A stretch of 64,000 nt of DNA from Triplophysa rosa (taxonomy: Eukaryota; Chordata; Actinopteri; Cypriniformes; Nemacheilidae), in assembly GCF_024868665.1 (NCBI RefSeq), contig NC_079912.1, forward strand, positions 18,687,384-18,751,383, in the 5' to 3' direction. Under the pieces are notes generated by a model, which worked only from the letters and a program-made list of their open reading frames with translations, was not told the DNA's origin and did no database searches. Below are positions 58,901-64,000 of the stretch, in pieces. Numbering within the stretch: the stretch's first letter is position 1; each line of letters starts with the position of its first letter. The translations under genes were made by a program, and so were the position numbers.

Positions 58901-60488
58901 TTCAAAACGTCGTCTTCTGTGTTCAACAGAACTAAAAAACGATAAAAGTATTTTTTCCTACTATGGGAGTCAATGGGGGGCGAGATCTGTCTTGTTACAA
59001 GCATTCTTCCAAATATCTTTCTCTGTGGTCATCAGAACAAAGACATTTATACACATTTGGAACAACTCGAAGGTGAGTAAAGGATGACAGAAGTTTCACT
59101 TTTGGGTGAAGTGTCCCTTTAATCCATTGAGTCATTTGATCCTGTGAGATTAACCGTAATGTGTTGATTTTCAAGGTACGGGTAAATCAGGAAGATTCCA
59201 GCAGTGACAGTGTGGAGAACACACTGGAGGAAGAGTCGGCCCCCTCGGACACATACAAACAAAACACTCATCACCGGGAACAGATGAGAGCAAATGTGGT
59301 CAATGAGATAATGGACACAGAGCGTGTTTACATAAAGCATCTCAAAGATATCTGTGAGGTAAGCCTCTATAACAACATTACGCTTTTAACATCTACTTTC
59401 TGTTGCATCTGCACGCTGTTGACTTGTTTTCAGGTTTATGATTATCACAAAGGAACCCTTAAAGTTTGACTGTCAAATTTCTGCCACACTTCTTGTTTTA
59501 AGTATGAGATTAAAATGAAACGAAACCCATGTTTGTCTTCATTCAAGATAACTACAAACATTATCTCTTAGAATGTAGGCATACAGCTCAGATTAGTTTA
59601 ATACTATCTTTAACTCCACCCCAGACGTTCGCCATGGTCAGCACGTAGTTCTTTGGATGATTGGACTGGAATTCTAGCATACTGCACAGATATTATATAC
59701 TTTTATTTTTAAAAAGTATGTAAAGCTTGACAAAATGTATCAGTTAATATTTTGAGTAGTACTAGTAGTATGCAATTGTATGGTTACAGGACCCTGACGC
59801 GTTGCATTGTTTATTAAGTGCAGTTAAGATCTTTTTTATTTTGAGCTGGCGTATACATCTTTTGCAGAGGTTGCATAAGAATTTTCGTAACTTTTTGTCA
59901 CGAAAAGTTAAGAGAAAGTCAAGAAAGATTACTTCTGGTTCATCTGGAGAATCAAGTGGAATGCATTGCATTGTGGGATACAGTACCAAACGCAATGTGC
60001 ATAGGTGTATCTGCAGATTTTTGCTAGGTTATAGTTATCAGTAGGTGGTAGTTATTCCAAACGGAATTGGATTTTGAGGGCTGTTCGTTGCTGACCTCTG
60101 CTGGTCAAACCTGTAATAATAGCATTGCAAAGGGTAACTCTTTACAGCTATGCAAGACTCTGTTTCTTTACTGGTTTCAAAATAAATCTGTTGATGAAAT
60201 GACACCACTAACATTAATCATTTTGATATTCACTTGTTGTAGGGATATATTCGTCAGTGTAGGAAGAACCCTGCCATGTTCACAGTTGCACAGCTAAAGA
60301 CAATCTTCAGCAACATCGAGGACATCTACAAGTTCCAGAGAATGTTTCTCAAGGACCTAGAAAAGAAATACAATGCGGAAAACCCTCATCTGAGTGAAAT
60401 CGGCTCCTGCTTTCTACAACAGGTATCTTTACACACATTCAATAAAAGACCCACTGCAAGAACTGTTACAGATTTGCTCATACATTCC

Positions 60489-60555
<67 letters not shown>

Positions 60556-62715
60556 GGGGAAGGTTTCTCTATATACTCCGAGTACTGTAACACTCACCCA
60601 GCAGCGTGTACTGAATTACATCGTTTAATGAAACAAGGAAAATACAAACACTTTTTTGAGGCGTGTCGACTCCTACAGCAGATGATTGACATCTCCATCG
60701 CCGGCTTCTTACTCACACCTGTACAGAAGATCTGTAAATACCCTCTCCAACTAGGAGAGCTGCTAAAATTCACACCACAAGACCACAGGTAGATTGTGCT
60801 CTTGCATTGTGCTTTTTTTCTATTAAAACTATTAAAATTGTTGTTGTTACAGTAACTGCTCTGGAATCATTCTCAAACCTTTGAAATGTAAACAAAAGAG
60901 TAGGCATCGCCTACAAATTTGTACTGTATGTTTTTGCCCTCAGTGACTATTCGGGGGTGTGTGACGCACATACAGCAATGAAAAATGTGGCGAGTCTGAT
61001 AAATGAGAGGAAAAGACGTCTTGAGAGCATCGACACCATCGCTCACTGGCAAGTGTCCATTCTACACTGGGAGGTTAGTGATGACACTTAACCATTTCAG
61101 CTTTATGTCAAAACTCAAACTATTCACGGCGTCATAAACCGTGTCTAATGAAGAATTTTGCCTTGCCAGATACTAGGGCTGTGCAATTCATCGAAAATTA
61201 ATCGTAATCGTCAATTTTGGCCTTCAACAATTTCAAAAACGCAATAATCGAGGTAAAACGATGATTGTGCCGCATTCCATTTTGCAAAGATCCTCTCTTT
61301 TCTTGTGGTGTAAATCCACAGCGCACCCCTTTCCTTTACAGTTGTTCAGCTGTGCTATTTATTTACATTTAGCTTTCAGTTGAATTCAGTTTAATAGCCA
61401 AGTTATTTTTATTTTTCTATGTTGTTTTAAAAGTTATTAAATAACCGGGATCTCATTATTGGCCAAAACAATTGTGATTATGATTTTTGTCATAATCGAG
61501 CAGCCCTACCAGACATCTGAGTGTAATGCAATAAGATTAGAATTGGATATCATGTTGATCCGTTTATGACATTATGGGCTAATACGCTGGGTCACTTACA
61601 GGGCTAGACGAGGCTTTGCATTTCATCTCATTAAAATTCCATTATAGCCAAATAAAAAAAGAATCAAAGTAACGAAAAGAATCCCTTTCCTCCACCTGCA
61701 GGGAGATGATGTGTTAACACGGAGCTCTGAGCTCATCCACTCAGGCGAGCTGACACGGATGGTACGGCCCGGTAAGACGCAGCAACGCAGCTGCTTCCTG
61801 TTTGACCACCAGCTGGTGTTCTGTAAGAAAGACGTCCTACGGAGAGACCTGCTACATTACCGTGGTCGTCTAGACTCAGATCACCTCGAACTAATTGACC
61901 TGCCCGATGGGCGGCACCACGATCTAGGCTTACTGAAGAACGCCTTCCTCCTGCGGCATTCAGAGAACCTGGAGGTGTTAAGTGTACTTTGCTGCAGAAA
62001 GAACCAGGATAAGCAGCGATGGTTGCAAGCGTTTGAGCGAGAGCGCAGACGTGTACAGGAGGACCAAGAGATGGGTATGTTTTTTTAAAGGTATTGGTTT
62101 GCATAAAATGTTTTTTTTTGCTAAGGCCTTGATTTCACAGCATGCTGTTAATATGATGTTTTATTTGTTCATTTTATTGGTCTGTTTTCAGGGATGGAGA
62201 TTAGCGAGGCTCAGAGGAAGCAAGCAGTTCAGAACGCTAGGAAATCTAAACAAGGCAAAATGAAAAGTAAGGTCAAAGTTACAATTGTTTAGTAAAAATT
62301 CATATTACTGAAAGACCTGACAATAGTAATTAAATATTATGACATTTAATAATATGGTTGATTTATTTATTTGCTCAAATTTGGAAAAAACAAACTTCTT
62401 TAGGTTGTTCCAGTTTATGCTTTCTAGAGCAAAAAATTGAGGCAGTGCCTGCCTTTGACCATTAAACTCAATCATGTTAGTTTTTCCTTGCTTTATAAAT
62501 ATGGAATGAAATGCATTTTGTCTGCGTTTTCAGAAATGAATTATTCCAGTCACCCTGTGCCTCCCCACCATCAGCCGCTACATCCTCTCCATCAGCGACA
62601 CGTGACCGTGCCAACCAGCATCCCGCAGCAGCAGGTCTTCTCTTTAGCAGAGCCGAAGAAAAAACCTGTTCACCTGTGGTACTCGTTCGCACGCAGCGCC
62701 TTCTTCAAAAAATGA
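43941..62715 (+). CDS. spata13: Spermatogenesis-associated protein 13 / Asef2 Rho GEF
   Basis: Fourteen coding exons: 43941-43949, 51305-52717, 54076-54117 (or from 54097), 54574-55005, 57553-57697, 57802-57920, 58121-58300, 59176-59358, 60243-60422, 60556-60788, 60944-61073, 61702-62074, 62192-62266, 62534-62715. They are phase-consistent and give about 1231 residues. The first 630 residues are low-complexity, Ser-rich and probably disordered. Then come the APC-binding-type motif [12 protein letters not shown], an SH3 domain (about 726-782, YAEALWDHV...DWWWG...WFPSSFVR), a DH/RhoGEF domain (about 815-1005, [31 protein letters not shown]) and a PH domain (about 1030-1150, [20 protein letters not shown]). 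The tail ends [18 protein letters not shown]. Asef2 is autoinhibited, released by APC, and activates Rac1/Cdc42 in cell migration. AATAAA lies at 63153-63158. Introns are rich in transposons. Confidence 0.93.
43950..45006. other. spata13 intron 1, proximal part
   Basis: Intron sequence with a purine-rich GGAGG tract at 44120-44250 and short CCATGATA/TATCATGG-type repeats at 44450-44540. No gene is seen. Confidence 0.4.
45167..45559. mobile_element. Nested repeat inserted in Tc1 relic, 8-bp duplication
   Basis: The 8 bp CAACTAAT occurs on each side (45159-45166 and 45560-45567), and the Tc1 sequence reads on across it when the insert is removed. The insert starts TCAATTCAATTTTATTTATA-like and contains TAGCGCTTTTCACAATGTGC and TCGGGAGAAACCAGGCTCAG, motifs common in cyprinid dispersed repeats. 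Confidence 0.65.
45894..46098. repeat. 67-bp perfect inverted repeat (foldback)
   Basis: Bases 45894-45960 and 46032-46098 are exact reverse complements by base-by-base reading, with a 71-bp loop. Both arms derive from the same stretch of Tc1 transposase coding sequence. Confidence 0.85.
46199..46800. mobile_element. Probable DNA-transposon-derived repeat
   Basis: GTTTACATTAGGCCGTTGTC and AACGATCCTCGTTTACACTG are motifs of a fish repeat, and CGTTTACAC-like sequence recurs inverted near 46610-46660. Ends and target duplication could not be fixed. An (AAT)n run follows at 46793-46808. Confidence 0.35.
46809..47030 (-). mobile_element. SINE-like repeat with B-box motif
   Basis: On the minus strand GGTTCGATCCC matches a pol III B box and is followed by GACTGAGGTGCCCTTGAGCA, a conserved fish SINE body motif as I recall. 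It reads down into an (AAT)n tail at about 46808. No functional tRNA can be folded. Confidence 0.55.
47031..47629. other. spata13 intron 1, segment between SINE and MITE
   Basis: Unremarkable AT-rich intron. Nothing is recognised. Confidence 0.35.
47634..48175 (-). mobile_element. piggyBac-type (TTAA) MITE, copy B
   Basis: It starts AGGGGTCATATGACACG and ends GCTATATGACCCCT, flanked by TTAA (47630-47633 and 48176-48179). The interior is the reverse complement of the copy at 18372-18900 over most of its length. It lies in spata13 intron 1. Confidence 0.75.
48180..49275. other. spata13 intron 1, segment after MITE
   Basis: No gene is recognised. A GACAGAAG before GTATGTTT near 49201 has the form of a donor and might end an alternative leader exon, but nothing else supports it. 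Confidence 0.3.
49279..49640. repeat. LINE-tail-like repeat
   Basis: Repeated AATCAG units lead into AGAGCTTTATTGCCAAGTGT and AAGGAATTTTCTTTGGTG, a familiar 3' tail of fish non-LTR retrotransposons, followed by ACAATACAATATAATAC-rich sequence. Confidence 0.5.
49641..51304. other. spata13 intron 1, distal part
   Basis: AT-rich intron. At 50585-50605 the minus strand reads GGGTTCGAGACCC, a B-box-like motif probably from a SINE. No other structure is recognised. The intron ends TTCTGCAG before the large exon at 51305. Confidence 0.35.
52718..54573. other. spata13 introns 2 and 3
   Basis: This intron sequence surrounds the tiny exon at 54076-54117. I recognise no repeat or gene in it. Confidence 0.35.
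55174..55400. mobile_element. Partial TTAA MITE end
   Basis: TTAA followed by AGGGATAGTTCACCCAAGG is the left end of a fish MITE related to the ones at 55519 and 58733. No right end matches it before 55519, so it is a truncated copy. Confidence 0.4.
55519..55934. mobile_element. Long-palindrome MITE (TTAA), copy A
   Basis: The ends AGGGTTACTTCACCCC and GGGTGAAGTATCCCT sit between TTAA sites (55515-55518 and 55935-55938). The two halves are imperfect reverse complements over about 150-170 bp: CACCTTCGAGTTGTTCCAAA versus TTTGGAACAACTCGAAGGTG, and CCCATTGACTCCCATAGTA versus TACTATGGGAGTCAATGGG. The whole element can fold into a hairpin, like Angel-type elements of zebrafish. Confidence 0.75.
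56070..57264. mobile_element. 1.2-kb TTAA element with internal tandem duplication
   Basis: The terminal repeats AGGAAGGGTAGGC and GCCTACCCTGCCT bound the element; TTAA follows at 57265-57268 and TTAG, a probable decayed TTAA, precedes at 56066-56069. Subterminal inverted repeats TATCGTCGCTGTCGGGCGGAA (around 56199) and TTCCGCCCGACAGCGACGATA (around 57211) confirm the pairing. Inside, two direct units of about 170-180 bp (from about 56590 and 56757) share AATAGAGTTTAGGAAGAT and GAGGCTCAACGCGACCGC. No transposase is present. Confidence 0.65.
58733..59118. mobile_element. Long-palindrome MITE (TTAA), copy B
   Basis: It starts AGGGATACTTCACCCAAAAA and ends TTTTGGGTGAAGTGTCCCT, flanked by TTAA (58729-58732 and 59119-59122). 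It has the same palindromic body as the copy at 55519-55934 with small internal deletions. It lies in the spata13 intron between the SH3 exon and the DH exon; its right end is less than 60 bp from the next exon. Confidence 0.75.
60490..60553 (+). repeat. (CT)n microsatellite forming the 3' splice-site tract
   Basis: An uninterrupted CT dinucleotide run of about 64 nt ends directly in CAG at 60553-60555, the acceptor of the spata13 exon starting at 60556. It therefore serves as the polypyrimidine tract. Confidence 0.85.
61174..61508. mobile_element. hAT-type MITE, copy B
   Basis: TAGGGCTGTGCAATTCATCG at the left and CGAGCAGCCCTA at the right match copy A (6769-7114) closely across the interior. 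The flanks CCAGATAC (61166-61173) and CCAGACAT (61509-61516) agree at 6 of 8 positions, a decayed 8-bp duplication. It sits in the spata13 intron before the PH exon. Confidence 0.75.
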
Positions 62716-63452
62716 TGAAAAAGAAACGCTTTTCGACACTCAAACATGATTGTTTTCCATAGCGATGATGTGGAGATTCATAAACGATGCAATAGTACAG
62801 GACTAAACTGGATTGCTGTTTTCCAATGCATACAAATGTATATTTATATACATGTAAGTAGGTATGTGTGTTTTGAATGTGTGTGTGAGATGGTTTTATG
62901 AAGGAACGATGGTGGATGGGGAAAGAAATGATGTTTAGTGTTAGTGCAGAAAGTGTTATTCCTGTCAACTTACTACTATGGTCAAAAAGAGCTGCTCTGG
63001 CAAGTTTTCCCATCCTTGCCACCTTACCCAAATGTGTGTCTGTCACGACAATGATTTATCTTCAGCTTCTAACAATGTGTCTGTATATTTTATTGCTTTA
63101 TCAAAGGCTGGTGCCTTTTTAAGAAAGCGAACGCAAACATGTATCATGTTTAAATAAATGTACACAGTTGTGTTTAAATGCATCTTGATCAATGAATGGC
63201 TGAAGCTGTATGTGGTGTCGGTACCCTCTCTTGTTCAAAGAGGTTGAATGAATCTATAGGGTGAGTGAACACAAGGCTTTACTGTCTGCACACCTGACAG
63301 GATACAGTTACACTCGGGTGCAAAGCGCCTCGTCGTTTGGTTTCATTTGGCCGATCGTGTTTGCCTCGCACTTGCAGACTGGGGCATATTTGGCAATGCT
63401 GTACTGGGTCTCTGTATTTAACATAACCGGTCCAAATGAATGACTTTGTGCC
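62716..63452. other. spata13 3' UTR and spacer to the next gene
   Basis: The spata13 3' UTR runs to about 63175 after AATAAA at 63153-63158. The remaining 280 bp must contain the promoter and 5' UTR of the following gene. Confidence 0.5.
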
Positions 63453-63521
63453 ATGGACGCAGCGCGAGGAGGAGGAGGACAAGGGAGTGAGGATGATGCG
63501 TCCCAGGAAGACACGACAAGC
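63453..63521 (+). CDS. First coding exon of an unidentified gene (partial)
   Basis: ATG at 63453 (context GTGCCATGG, close to Kozak) opens 23 codons, MDAARGGGGQGSEDDASQED then TTS, ending at a GTGAGT donor at 63522. The peptide is acidic and glycine-rich, as many initiator exons of nuclear proteins are, and I do not recognise it. The rest of the gene lies beyond the window. A chance ORF with a good donor cannot be excluded. Confidence 0.45.
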
Positions 63522-64000
63522 GTGAGTAAAAAGTACTCGCGATAGTAAAAGTTACCATGGCAACCATAGTTTTCACCAAAATGCCAGAGTTTCTAGACAG
63601 TTACTGGAATCGCTATAAAACAAATTATAGTGGGGTATTCTTGAAACTGTGTACACTTTTTTATTTTTAGAATTTTTGTTACTCTCTTCGCTTTAGTAAC
63701 TTAACGTACTGCAGTATTCGTGAAGCGATAACCTTAATAAACTGAGTTAAGAACGAAAACTAGTTACGAAATTGAACAGTTGTTTGTTTTTGTTGTGAGC
63801 TCAGAAATTCACTGTAATATAGTCTTGTCACAGAAGCCATAGTTTAACTATTTTGCGGTAATTTGTGGTAAAACCATGGTAATAAAAATCGAAATATGAT
63901 AACAGCATGGTCGCTAACGTTACACTTAAGAACCCGCGTATTCTTGTGCAGACATGCTCCGCTAAACGCGATAACGTACATTAATTGAAAAAAAATAAAA
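63522..64000. other. Probable intron 1 of the unidentified gene
   Basis: No exon is seen. Repeats of the ACCATGGTAA / TTACCATGG family occur near 63555 and 63870, as in mcmdc2 intron 1. Confidence 0.35.

Noticed and set aside
60490..60553. Ser-Leu repeat protein across the CT run
   Set aside because: It is an unspliced reading of the microsatellite; the exon begins after CAG at 60556.

Overview
This window looks like AT-rich nuclear DNA from a teleost fish, most likely a cyprinid or other otophysan. The genes have many short GT-AG exons and their closest recalled relatives are vertebrate proteins. The introns and spacers carry fish-type repeats: TTAA-flanked MITEs, hAT-type MITEs with 8-bp target duplications, a Tc1-like transposase fragment and SINE/LINE tails. 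Homology calls rest on remembered family sequences and motif reading, not a database search. Exon models were built by hand and checked for phase across every junction.

Left block (1-20.2 kb): tcf24 (+), an snhg6-like snoRNA host gene (+) with tandem SNORD87-type box C/D snoRNAs, mcmdc2 (-) and sgk3 (-). This is the same order and relative orientation as human 8q13 (TCF24-SNHG6-MCMDC2-SGK3). Middle block (23.2-32.3 kb): apoo/MIC26 (+), sat1 (-) and acot9 (+), matching the human Xp22.11 neighbours; sat1 and acot9 are head to head, 662 bp between start codons. Next block (34.7-39.4 kb): abhd10 (+) and tagln3 (+), as in human 3q13.2. Right block (41.1-62.7 kb): c1qtnf9 (+) and the large spata13/Asef2 RhoGEF gene (+), as in human 13q12.12. 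A last short coding exon (63.45 kb, +) opens an unidentified gene that runs off the window.

The genes are unrelated housekeeping or developmental loci: a bHLH factor, an snoRNA host, a meiotic MCM-like protein, a PX-domain kinase, a MICOS subunit, polyamine acetylation, an acyl-CoA thioesterase, a depalmitoylase/hydrolase, an actin-associated calponin-fold protein, a secreted C1q/TNF protein and a Rac/Cdc42 GEF. No operon, CRISPR array or defence system is present. The most unusual local structures are the amplified exon-snoRNA units in the snhg6-like gene, two GC-AG introns in apoo, a candidate poison exon in sat1, a 67-bp perfect foldback in a Tc1 relic, and a 64-nt CT tract serving as the polypyrimidine tract of a spata13 exon.
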